A DNA stretch of 64,000 bases from Melieria omissa (Eukaryota > Arthropoda > Insecta > Diptera > Ulidiidae), in assembly GCA_963971225.1 (NCBI GenBank), contig OZ020267.1, positions 28,590,298-28,654,297 on the forward strand. Direction: 5' to 3'. The notes under the pieces were generated by a model. The model did not search any database. It worked only from the letters and a program-made list of their open reading frames with translations, and was not told where the DNA came from. Made by a program: the position numbers and the translations under genes. Below, one piece after another: positions 61,801-64,000 of the stretch (within the stretch, counting starts at the first letter, position 1; every line of letters begins with the position of its first letter).

Positions 61801-62269
61801 GCTGCGTCCAATCTCGGGCCTCGACCAGGACGGCACCGCCATCGATGAGCATGATGAGGATGACGAGAACGACGAGCACGAGAACGCACACGAGGCTACG
61901 GAGACGCAACCGGCCGCCTATCATCAGCCACCCTCGCCCGAAGCAGACGACAATCTGATGCAGCACAGTCCCGTGCGTCAGCAGTACAGTCCAACGTTTA
62001 GCGGTGTCGACAGTCGCAACAGCGCCGCCAGTTCGATGAGCTATCAGCCCAATGCGGCGGTGCAGAATCGCTTCGGCGGCGTGCCGGTGCTGCCCAACAA
62101 TACGCAATTCTTCAATAGGCCACCGTCGGTAGTGCCGGTGCAACCGAGCACTGTGCCCAACACTGCCACGGGCGCTACGCAGCCACTACTAACACAAGAC
62201 ACCGGCCTGCCGTCGCCGCCGCATGCCGCCTCGCCCACGCCATCCGTACAAAAATCCACCGAGGTCTAA
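13430..62269 (+). CDS. mesh: Mesh, smooth septate junction transmembrane protein (complete, 15 coding exons)
   Basis: Single-pass membrane protein that in Drosophila builds smooth septate junctions of midgut and Malpighian tubule, together with Ssk and Tsp2A. Coding exons: 13430-13883, 28970-29205, 29269-29456, 49601-49778, 51133-51270, 52293-52461, 52579-52836, 53972-54134, 54204-54377, 56391-56513, 56761-56919, 57594-58338, 58406-58824, 59396-59583, 61353-62269. Every junction is GT-AG, phases match throughout, and the total is 4509 nt (1502 residues plus stop). Predicted order: signal peptide 1-21, Pro/Thr-rich linker about 65-85, NIDO about 231-400, E-set/IPT-like about 455-545, AMOP about 640-770, vWD about 840-1020, Sushi about 1139-1198, transmembrane helix about 1206-1229, tail to 1502. 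Introns 1 (15 kb) and 3 (20 kb) are filled with repeats; intron 1 also hosts another gene. The start ATG is followed by a good hydrophobic signal sequence. The 5' UTR exon or exons are uncertain. Confidence 0.95.
14567..15282 (+). mobile_element. piggyBac-like MITE, copy C (with internal duplication)
   Basis: Flanked by TTAA on both sides (14563-14566, 15283-15286); ends CCCTTTCTACCCC and GAACGGG. A segment of about 210 bp starting gttaaataaattttgtatca occurs twice in tandem (from about 14710 and about 14918), as in copy D. Confidence 0.85.
15415..15722. mobile_element. TTAA-flanked MITE with CCCTTTCAATAC ends
   Basis: A 12-bp perfect terminal inverted repeat (CCCTTTCAATAC / GTATTGAAAGGG) with intact TTAA on both sides (15411-15414 and 15723-15726). 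308 bp, non-coding. Confidence 0.85.
15869..18265 (+). mobile_element. non-autonomous Helitron carrying a 267-bp tandem array
   Basis: Begins TCTATATATATA after an A (15868) and ends GCCGGGTCAGCTAG before a T (18266), the A/T insertion and CTRR end expected of Helitrons. A short hairpin (CAAACGG, A, CCGTTTG; 18222-18236) lies 26 bp before the end. It encodes no Rep/helicase; the interior is mostly a tandem array. Confidence 0.8.
15965..18110 (+). repeat. 267-bp tandem repeat, about eight units
   Basis: The landmark gtcgtgtccttcggcaggg starts at about 16232, 16499, 16766, 17033, 17300, 17568 and 17835, so the period is 267 bp. Each unit carries two GGGGCGTGG-type boxes (aaggnggcgtggcaccgccc and aaggggcgtggcactttt). 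The central units are nearly identical, the outer ones diverged. The 74-codon frames that repeat through it are a by-product (267 is divisible by 3). Confidence 0.95.
18290..18520. repeat. tandem duplication, about 127-bp period
   Basis: gcaaataaaaagcttcatac followed by a similar 30 bp occurs at about 18325 and 18452. Confidence 0.7.
18520..19560. other. mesh intron 1, AT-rich, no gene seen
   Basis: No supported gene or clear repeat in this stretch. Confidence 0.4.
19565..19690. repeat. nested short inverted repeats
   Basis: gactagttatataaccggt pairs imperfectly with atcggttataattctagtc. CTAGTCAGATTT (about 19637) pairs perfectly with AAATCTGACTAG (about 19666) across a 17-nt loop. Confidence 0.7.
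19807..19913. repeat. perfect 43-bp inverted repeat with 21-nt loop
   Basis: 19807-19849 (starting CAGTTACGTCTAACCG) is exactly complementary to 19871-19913 (ending CGGTTAGACGTAACTG). No mismatch over 43 bp. Confidence 0.97.
20095..20285 (-). pseudogene. possible gene or transposase fragment, unidentified
   Basis: Read on the minus strand, a short coding-like stretch ([13 protein letters not shown]) ends at a donor-like site. A 3' piece follows after an ATATAG acceptor ([16 protein letters not shown], then stop). The phase can be made to agree but the pieces are too short to classify. Confidence 0.2.
21020..21027 (+). promoter_or_regulatory. TATA box of the nested intronless gene
   Basis: TATAAAAG with an initiator-like tcaattg about 30 bp downstream (21050) and the ATG at 21191, giving a 5' UTR of about 140 nt. 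The spacing is typical of a focused RNA polymerase II promoter. Confidence 0.6.
21191..23218 (+). CDS. unrecognised acidic, largely disordered protein; intronless gene nested in mesh intron 1
   Basis: A 675-residue open frame with coding-like codon use (G/C third positions) inside very AT-rich surroundings. I chose the ATG at 21191 (context AAAAATGAGC); eight upstream in-frame codons exist but start with GTG. Visible features: Ala/Pro/Tyr-rich N-terminal half with repeated AYAAYP/PAYV-like phrases; a basic KRYRRS; a duplicated PTTSR motif around residues 295-320; TTRRKR as a possible nuclear localisation signal; an Asp/Glu run at about 366-425; a Ser-rich stretch; and a more ordered-looking C-terminal 110 residues ([18 protein letters not shown], then [19 protein letters not shown], ending GNSI). 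There is no signal peptide or membrane segment. A TATA box 170 bp upstream and a poly(A) signal 400 bp downstream suggest its own transcript on the same strand as mesh. I do not recognise the family. The acidic run and basic patches would suit a nuclear protein, which is inference. Confidence 0.75.
   Translation: MSANNFQQSAKRKNYCQCNGYDEDIVVDVGEEEAALPMEEAQVMVNDYVAEQQENLADLPHNVEPEPERNYIMLLVGAGPEQQAFIYPENADVAAYELVGYGPSSPQRADEAAAYAAYPAVDAWPRFGLEAPAYVDHPAEMARHMGRRWYAAPAPRHAAPVADVADGWARYVADMVPVSPRQGAYVPQVAAALPEQEVPAYAEAPQLQYVPWYRVPQPEVDSDDGIEPISPEYSPPKRYRRSAAEQCEPSYVLPPLPPLQHFQPRREEPVNNHNNNVKVSMDHDNDEQPTTSRYAAWQQEGPRSPDERPTTSRQAAAYQNGRISQYADTPRTTRRKRCNAECEDAPPAGKAWRNRSGQLLQRICKGVDDSDCDTDDNEDDDEDDEYEDDDNDDYTYDNNDDDDDEYGDEYDAEDDDDDADDYDNGPGRVETRFLRNLERLARASAGPVSDAAVSSTTDDWPKVPQLSPRRNGEYWRHRHTSRSQLCASLAAKRNRTQHRSSLQLERGLSLSTQQFATESAALLVNGGGRTPTRASSSSSGEATSGSASDSSPHLYNYNDATGAQDESEQVEYTRCDPGTPFFMRQSSTPIFARSRCLASSSQYNMVRAITLLSGHPMCFDSSMHFRRSLERSFSRIHNDSRDACLKDQSMRLQRPLPVRGPEAAFKRRMRVGNSI
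23615..23620 (+). terminator. candidate poly(A) signal of the nested gene
   Basis: First clear AATAAA after the stop at 23218, followed by GT-containing sequence (cagtgagaatattggttttt). The 3' UTR would be about 400 nt and AT-rich. Confidence 0.4.
23930..25260. repeat. very AT-rich low-complexity tract
   Basis: Long runs of T and A with TTTTTAATTTT-like words and two diverged copies of a phrase (gttttcttggtggtttttttg at about 24019; gtttttttggtggtttttct at about 24372). No gene. Confidence 0.9.
25260..26395. other. mesh intron 1 spacer
   Basis: No supported gene. Includes a purine-rich gggaggagtagggaggagga near 25990. Confidence 0.4.
26410..26560 (+). mobile_element. LINE remnant: C-terminal zinc-knuckle region
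   Basis: Degenerate reading [20 protein letters not shown], then [10 protein letters not shown], matches the CRxC...ETxEHxLCxCPALxxxR tail that follows RNase H in R1/LOA-type LINEs. A related fragment is at 31215-31440. Confidence 0.5.
26680..27500. repeat. tandem repeat, about 150-bp period
   Basis: The landmark tttggaactttggtaccgct (with variants) recurs at about 26745, 26900, 27052, 27207 and 27357. Each unit also holds several TAACCTCAACT(A) words and a gtggccgacctgttttacc phrase. About 5.5 units, diverging toward the left. Confidence 0.9.
27500..28960. other. end of mesh intron 1
   Basis: No supported gene. A leucine-rich minus-strand frame (27695-28027) arises from CAA/CAG-type triplet runs. 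A GT-rich run lies at 28215-28245. Confidence 0.4.
28970..51270 (+). CDS. mesh: mesh coding exons 2-5: NIDO domain region
   Basis: Exons 28970-29205, 29269-29456, 49601-49778 and 51133-51270 encode residues about 152-398. The block [15 protein letters not shown], then [17 protein letters not shown] and [15 protein letters not shown], then [21 protein letters not shown], follows the pattern of nidogen-type (NIDO) extracellular domains, which end in a TFQ.vL.TDG-like strand. The exon 3 to exon 4 gap is the 20-kb intron 29457-49600; the CG/C split Arg codon reads correctly across it. Confidence 0.9.
29945..30480. repeat. tandem duplication, 273-bp period, in mesh intron 3
   Basis: gcattgttttgtgagcga begins both units (29945 and 30218). 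Each ends in an (AAC)n run, the second at 30460-30482. The units are diverged by many substitutions and small indels. Confidence 0.85.
31140..31445 (+). mobile_element. LINE remnant: end of RNase H region and zinc-knuckle tail
   Basis: Broken frames read [11 protein letters not shown], then [20 protein letters not shown], then [13 protein letters not shown], then [13 protein letters not shown]. This is the same C-terminal module as at 26410 (CRxC, LExxLxxCxA, then a DxxSLLxFxRxT tail). Stops and frame breaks show that it is dead. Confidence 0.55.
31666..33938 (-). mobile_element. Tc1/mariner-type transposon, broken, with a nested element
   Basis: TA on both sides (31664-31665, 33939-33940) and 25-bp perfect terminal inverted repeats beginning CACCGTGGCGACGAATAAC. 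Without the 942-bp insert it would be about 1.33 kb, the normal size for this superfamily. The minus strand carries transposase pieces in different frames: a helix-turn-helix-like N-terminus (33786-33565), a part with [16 protein letters not shown] and VMVWGAIS (33460-33164), and a C-terminal part with [14 protein letters not shown] (near 32930). The frameshifts and a stop make it inactive. Confidence 0.85.
31760..32701. mobile_element. nested TA-flanked element with GGTGCCAC motifs
   Basis: Flanked by TA (31758-31759 and 32702-32703). Ends GGGGAATTCTTTGTAAGGTG and, inverted, GGGAATTCTTTGTAGGGTG. The subterminal word TTTGTAAGGTGCCAC is repeated at about 31770, 31786 and 32160, with a variant at 32142, and inverted at about 32487 and 32679. 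There is no open frame; it is non-autonomous. Confidence 0.8.
33940..37750. other. mesh intron 3, no gene seen
   Basis: AT-rich DNA with short (CAA)n runs (for example 35100-35125) and GT-rich runs (35265-35280, 35430-35460). Open frames here are short and without coding signature. Confidence 0.4.
37756..38132. mobile_element. solo LTR of a Ty3/gypsy-type retroelement
   Basis: Begins TGTTACGAAAATTAC and ends ATCGTTACA, giving TG...CA termini with a short inverted TGTTACG/CGTTACA, flanked by a 4-bp ATAT duplication (37752-37755, 38133-38136). 377 bp. No internal genes remain; the second LTR and coding region are absent. The class is inferred from the 4-bp AT-rich target. Confidence 0.65.
38200..38950 (-). 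pseudogene. mariner transposase remnant
   Basis: Minus-strand pieces in mariner order: a helix-turn-helix-like ELNIAQTTI near 38850; VTGDGEW near 38706 (first catalytic Asp); [18 protein letters not shown] near 38670; HQDNARPH near 38420 (second catalytic Asp); and a C-terminal [20 protein letters not shown] near 38260. Multiple stops and a lost block around the third Asp show that it is dead. Confidence 0.8.
38970..39380. repeat. diverged duplication, about 270-bp period
   Basis: The segment cttatacagcgtgcgataca...aaagccaactattggaaa (about 39050) recurs as tttatacaactcgagataca...aaaggcatcagttggaaa (about 39313). It adjoins the 5' side of the mariner remnant. Confidence 0.5.
39420..41535. 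other. mesh intron 3, no gene seen
   Basis: No supported gene. The 40800-41560 part is less AT-rich, with many TTGC/GCAA words, but its open frames overlap on both strands and look like composition effects. Confidence 0.35.
41540..42168. mobile_element. candidate MITE with GTCCTGCATGA ends
   Basis: Left GTCCTGCATGAGTAT and right ATATTCATGCAGGAC are inverted repeats (14 of 15). The 629-bp interior is rich in CGAGTA and GAATA words. No convincing target duplication, so the superfamily is unknown. Confidence 0.55.
42170..45190. other. mesh intron 3, no gene seen
   Basis: Contains a (GGTTA)n-like run (42400-42420), a repeated gaggacccaaagaacaatgag-type phrase (about 43235 and 43274), an unpaired TTAACCCTTTCGG (43371) and CAG/GCA triplet runs (44800-44840). 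No supported gene. Confidence 0.4.
45198..47053 (+). mobile_element. jockey-like LINE, 5'-truncated, interrupted by another LINE
   Basis: An open frame of 244 residues reads [20 protein letters not shown], then [10 protein letters not shown] (the YADD catalytic motif), then [14 protein letters not shown], the palm/thumb part of a jockey-type reverse transcriptase. It stops where another LINE is inserted and resumes after it (46716 on) with [14 protein letters not shown] and [16 protein letters not shown], the usual C-terminus. An A-rich tail (aaataaatgaaataaaatg) ends it near 47053. The 5' part is missing. Confidence 0.9.
45939..46701 (-). mobile_element. 5'-truncated RNase H-bearing LINE inserted in the jockey-like LINE
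   Basis: Flanked by a perfect 14-bp target duplication GTTGATTGTCCTTA (45925-45938 and 46702-46715). The minus strand is open for more than 216 codons: an RNase H part ([28 protein letters not shown]) and a zinc knuckle ([20 protein letters not shown]). Its 3' end is not poly(A) but a short repeat (ctacccaat twice), as in LOA/I/R1-like clades. The RNase H active-site residues appear present. Confidence 0.9.
47180..47655. repeat. GGCCGATGCCGAT-rich repeat block
   Basis: The word TTGGCCGATGC(C/T) with nearby CCGAT/ATCGG words recurs at both ends of the block (about 47198-47240 and 47590-47650), around an A-rich centre. It could be a degenerate transposon or satellite fragment. Confidence 0.5.
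47664..48694. mobile_element. TTAA-flanked element carrying an array of about 122-bp units
   Basis: TTAA on both sides (47660-47663, 48695-48698) with ends CCCTTTGAAGCA and TGCTGCAAAGGG (one mismatch in 12). Inside are five direct units (landmark ggttttcggggtcgctgat at about 47718, 47849, 47970, 48092, 48215) and then inverted partial units up to 48425. Each unit carries AAAATGGCGG/AATATGGCGG words. No coding capacity. Confidence 0.85.
48700..49600. other. end of mesh intron 3
   Basis: Holds two small hairpins around ACTCATACGTGGCGTATGAGT (about 48754) and a relative at about 48715. No gene; the acceptor for mesh exon 4 is at 49600. Confidence 0.5.
50848..50873. repeat. (GT)n microsatellite in mesh intron 4
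   Basis: About 13 GT dinucleotides. The rest of intron 4 (49779-51132) shows no gene; intron 5 (51271-52292) likewise has only AC/GT-rich runs near 51760-51920. Confidence 0.95.
52293..54134 (+). CDS. mesh: mesh coding exons 6-8: end of NIDO region and E-set/IPT-like domain
   Basis: Exons 52293-52461, 52579-52836 and 53972-54134. The first begins [14 protein letters not shown], typical of the end of NIDO modules. The second contains the segment [20 protein letters not shown] followed by TGPCFDPN, the signature of IPT/TIG or Ig-like E-set folds (P.sG..lGGT.v.i.G). A 1.1-kb intron between exons 7 and 8 is almost wholly an AT minisatellite. The domain name is inferred from the motif pattern only. 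Confidence 0.85.
52905..53914. repeat. 1-kb AT minisatellite in mesh intron 7
   Basis: Nearly pure repetition of AAATTAAATTA (11-bp unit) with some 6-bp AAATTA variants. It fills almost the whole intron between exons 7 and 8, leaving only short ends for splice signals. Confidence 0.97.
54204..56919 (+). CDS. mesh: mesh coding exons 9-11: AMOP domain
   Basis: Exons 54204-54377, 56391-56513 and 56761-56919. [15 protein letters not shown] is followed by [14 protein letters not shown], then [38 protein letters not shown] and, in exon 12, QQCCYDRYG. This is the cysteine pattern of AMOP domains (as in MUC4 and SUSD2), which in those proteins sits just before a vWD domain as it does here. Confidence 0.9.
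54378..56390. other. mesh intron 9, no gene seen
   Basis: No supported gene. AC-rich run at 55338-55357; two GTATGAGTAA words at 55076 and about 55971. Confidence 0.4.
56927..57157. repeat. (TTTTA)n microsatellite in mesh intron 11
   Basis: About 45 pentanucleotide units with few interruptions, beginning 8 nt after the exon 11 donor. Confidence 0.97.
57160..57560. repeat. degenerate CCTTAACATAACCTCAAATT repeats in mesh intron 11
   Basis: Phrases such as aacataacctcaaatt recur at about 57205, 57320, 57369 and 57492, in irregular spacing, with related cacctta and acaaccca words. Weakly periodic; no gene. Confidence 0.6.
57594..58824 (+). CDS. mesh: mesh coding exons 12-13: end of AMOP and vWD domain
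   Basis: Exons 57594-58338 and 58406-58824 are GC-richer than anything nearby. [20 protein letters not shown] at about residues 842-861 is the classic start of a von Willebrand factor D domain. [18 protein letters not shown] in exon 13 is the matching GLCGNWNGD-like end; here Phe replaces the usual Cys. The remainder, about 100 residues with [18 protein letters not shown], links to the Sushi module as in SUSD2 relatives. Confidence 0.92.
59171..59369. repeat. (TAAAA)n microsatellite in mesh intron 13
   Basis: About 25 clean units and then a degenerate tail, ending 26 nt before exon 14. The array occupies the region where a branch point and pyrimidine tract would lie. Confidence 0.97.
59396..59583 (+). 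CDS. mesh: mesh coding exon 14: Sushi/CCP module
   Basis: One 188-nt exon encodes a single complement control module: Cys at [29 protein letters not shown] and VCL give the four-cysteine, conserved-Trp pattern of Sushi domains. The exon is flanked by a TAAAA pentanucleotide array upstream and a piggyBac-like MITE downstream. Confidence 0.92.
59883..60567 (+). mobile_element. piggyBac-like MITE, copy D (with internal duplication), in mesh intron 14
   Basis: Begins CCCTTTTGACCCCG after TTAA (59879-59882) and ends GGGGTCGAAAGGT before TTAA (60568-60571). Carries the same internal tandem duplication as copy C. Confidence 0.85.
60855..61117. mobile_element. pogo/Tigger-like MITE in mesh intron 14
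   Basis: TA on both sides (60853-60854, 61118-61119). Ends CAGGTATCCCTCGTATAACG and, inverted, CAGGTGTCCCTCGTATAATG. Several ATAACGCG words lie inside. The CAG...CCCTCGTATAACGCG end style is that of pogo/Tigger DNA transposons. Non-coding. Confidence 0.8.
61353..62269 (+). CDS. mesh: mesh coding exon 15: transmembrane helix and cytoplasmic tail
   Basis: After EVYYTRR comes a roughly 24-residue hydrophobic helix ([20 protein letters not shown]) and a basic stop-transfer stretch (RYRQKQLK). The tail of about 270 residues is charged and disordered, with acidic runs ([18 protein letters not shown]), several SP sites and a C-terminal KSTEV that fits a class I PDZ ligand (T-x-V). A GT...AG segment inside the exon (61599-61769, 171 nt, open, in frame) could be an optional intron. 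The stop codon is at 62267-62269. Confidence 0.93.
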
Positions 62270-62942
62270 ACCCGATCACTAACCACCTCCAAACATTGCA
62301 TTGCTAATAGATAAAGCAAAAAAGATAATGGTTCAAATGTGCAAAAATCCTACCACCTACTAACCCACACATCCTACCCTATCGTCATGTCCGTCATCTG
62401 TGCCCACAACTCATCACTGAGCGCCGCAGTGAGAAGGAGAGAAACCCCGTGAAAAAGTTAGCATGGGAAAGAGACAGAACATAAATCACGCATGGGATAT
62501 GACATAATTATGTCCCCTCATCGCATGTAATGAATGCTTTAACATAATCATGAACACGACCGCACATTGTTGGCATCCATCATTTTCAACTACTAACCAG
62601 TGTTTTATTTTATGATTCTAAGTTTCTAAGCCAACACTTTGTATGTACTGTCCTGCAAATACATAATCACATCAACAATTTGTGCAACATTCTGTATTAG
62701 CTTCAACTAGACACGTGTATATATATATATATGAATGACGATCCCACCAAATATGAGTTGCAAATGAGCCCACTAGCCATGACCAGCATCAGCACACAAC
62801 TTGCCTCCAATAACTGAAATAACAACGAATTGTATAGAAAATATTGTAAAAACTTATCATGAATAGAATATTGAATTCACCATTTGCATGATGTCAATCA
62901 TTTACAATCAAACAATCAATTGTACAATAGTCAGCACTAACC

Positions 62943-62948
62943 AATAAA
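62943..62948 (+). terminator. candidate mesh poly(A) signal
   Basis: AATAAA lies 674 nt after the mesh stop and is followed within 30-60 nt by GT-rich sequence (ggtgttactcattgtgtcat). Other AATAAA hexamers lie at about 63092 and 63248-63265, so alternative ends are possible. The stretch 62270-63390 shows no other gene and is best read as the 3' UTR and flank. Confidence 0.5.
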
Positions 62949-63389
62949 ATGCTACAAACTAATGCCTTCACACATATTGGCTCATTGGTGTTACTCATTG
63001 TGTCATTGTTTCCAACCACTGTGTATGTATAATTGAGTGAAAAACCAATACAACAAAAACAAATACTTTTTTTTGTATCAAATTCTTAACTAATAAAACA
63101 TTTTAATTTTTAAGTTAAATCTATAAAATGCCAAGAATTATTTTGATTTTGATTTTCTGTTCTACTTTTGCAGCGTTGATAATGCTAATTGCTACACCAA
63201 AGTTTAAGCGATGCAAACATGTTTTTGTTAAACGGAATTAATTGTAATAAAAAAATTTTTAATAAAATTATGAAGCATGAAGCACTTTTGTGTAGCAATG
63301 TGGCATATCGGTTTGGAGTTATTGATGGTTTGTTTCAATGCTAACAGTGTACATGGCATTGCTGCGGTGGTAAGAAGAGATTTTTGATC

Positions 63390-64000
63390 AAGTCACGGTC
63401 TAGTCTCAGTTAAGTCTCAGTCAAGTCTCAGTCAAGTCTAATCAAGTCTCAGTGAAGTCTCAGTGAAGTCTCAGTCAAGTCTCAGTCTAGTCTCAGTCAA
63501 GTCTCAATCAAGTCTCAGTCAAGTCTCAGTCAAATCTCAGTCAAATCTTAGTCAAATCTCAGACAAGTCTCAGTCAAGTCTAGTAAAGTCTCAGTCAAGT
63601 CTCAGTCAAGTCTCAGTCAAGTCTCAGTCTACTCTCAGTCAAGTCGCAGTCAAGTCTTAGTCAAGTCTCAGTCAAGTCGCAGTCAAGTCTCAGTCAAGTC
63701 TCAGTCAAGTCTAGTCAAGTCTCAGTCAAGTATCAGTCAAGTCTCAGTCAAGTCTCAGTCAAGTCTCAGTCAAGTCTCAGTCAAGTCTAGTCAAGTCTCA
63801 GTCAAGTCTCAGTCAAGTCTCAGTCAAGTCTCAGTCAAGTCTCAGTCAAGTCTAGTCAAGTCTCAGTCAAGTCTAAGTCAAGTCTCAGTCTAGTCGCAGT
63901 CAAGTCTTAGTCAAGTCTCAGTGAAGTCTCAGTCAAGTCTCAGTCAAGTCTCAGTCAAGTCACAGTCTAGTCTCAGTCAAGTCTTAATCAAATTTCAGTC
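63390..64000. repeat. 11-bp minisatellite TCAAGTCTCAG, open at the window edge
   Basis: About 55 units of TCAAGTCTCAG, with variants missing TCAG (tcaagtctag) or carrying C-to-G or T changes. The array runs to the last base, so its full length is unknown. Confidence 0.97.

Noticed and set aside
63463..63660. Ser-rich repeat protein, or a CRISPR-like array
   Set aside because: It is the 11-bp minisatellite; units are contiguous with no spacers, and the genome is animal.

Overview
The window is nuclear DNA of an insect, most likely a higher fly; a tephritid is my guess. This rests on Mesh and DHTKD1 proteins of insect type, short GT-AG introns beside very large AT-rich ones, and fly-like transposon families. 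There are no bacterial operons, CRISPR arrays, rRNA or tRNA genes that I can recognise.

Two genes can be identified. At the left edge (about 62-1900, minus strand) is the 5' half of a mitochondrial 2-oxoadipate/2-oxoglutarate dehydrogenase E1-like gene (DHTKD1 family), with six exons visible and the C-terminal exons lying off the window. From 13430 to 62269 (plus strand) lies a complete mesh gene: 15 coding exons in consistent phase, predicted 1502 residues. Its order is signal peptide, NIDO, an E-set/IPT-like segment, AMOP, vWD, Sushi/CCP, one transmembrane helix and a cytoplasmic tail. Mesh is a smooth septate junction protein of endodermal epithelia. The two genes point away from each other across about 11.5 kb of repeat-rich spacer that contains clustered GATA sites.

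Mesh intron 1 (15 kb) holds a separate same-strand intronless gene (21191-23218, 675 residues, acidic and disordered) with its own TATA box and poly(A) signal. I do not recognise this protein, and it is the best candidate for something undescribed.

Most of the rest is mobile or repetitive DNA. It includes a non-autonomous Helitron built from a 267-bp tandem array (15869-18265) and several TTAA-flanked piggyBac-like elements that share CCCTTT termini. One of these (47664-48694) carries an array of GCCAT/ATGGC motifs. A degenerate Tc1/mariner element has a second TA-flanked element nested in it (31666-33938). There is also a mariner remnant, a solo LTR, a jockey-like LINE with an RNase H LINE inserted into it (14-bp target duplication), a pogo/Tigger-like MITE, two long perfect hairpins and several micro- and minisatellites. 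The window ends inside an 11-bp minisatellite downstream of mesh.
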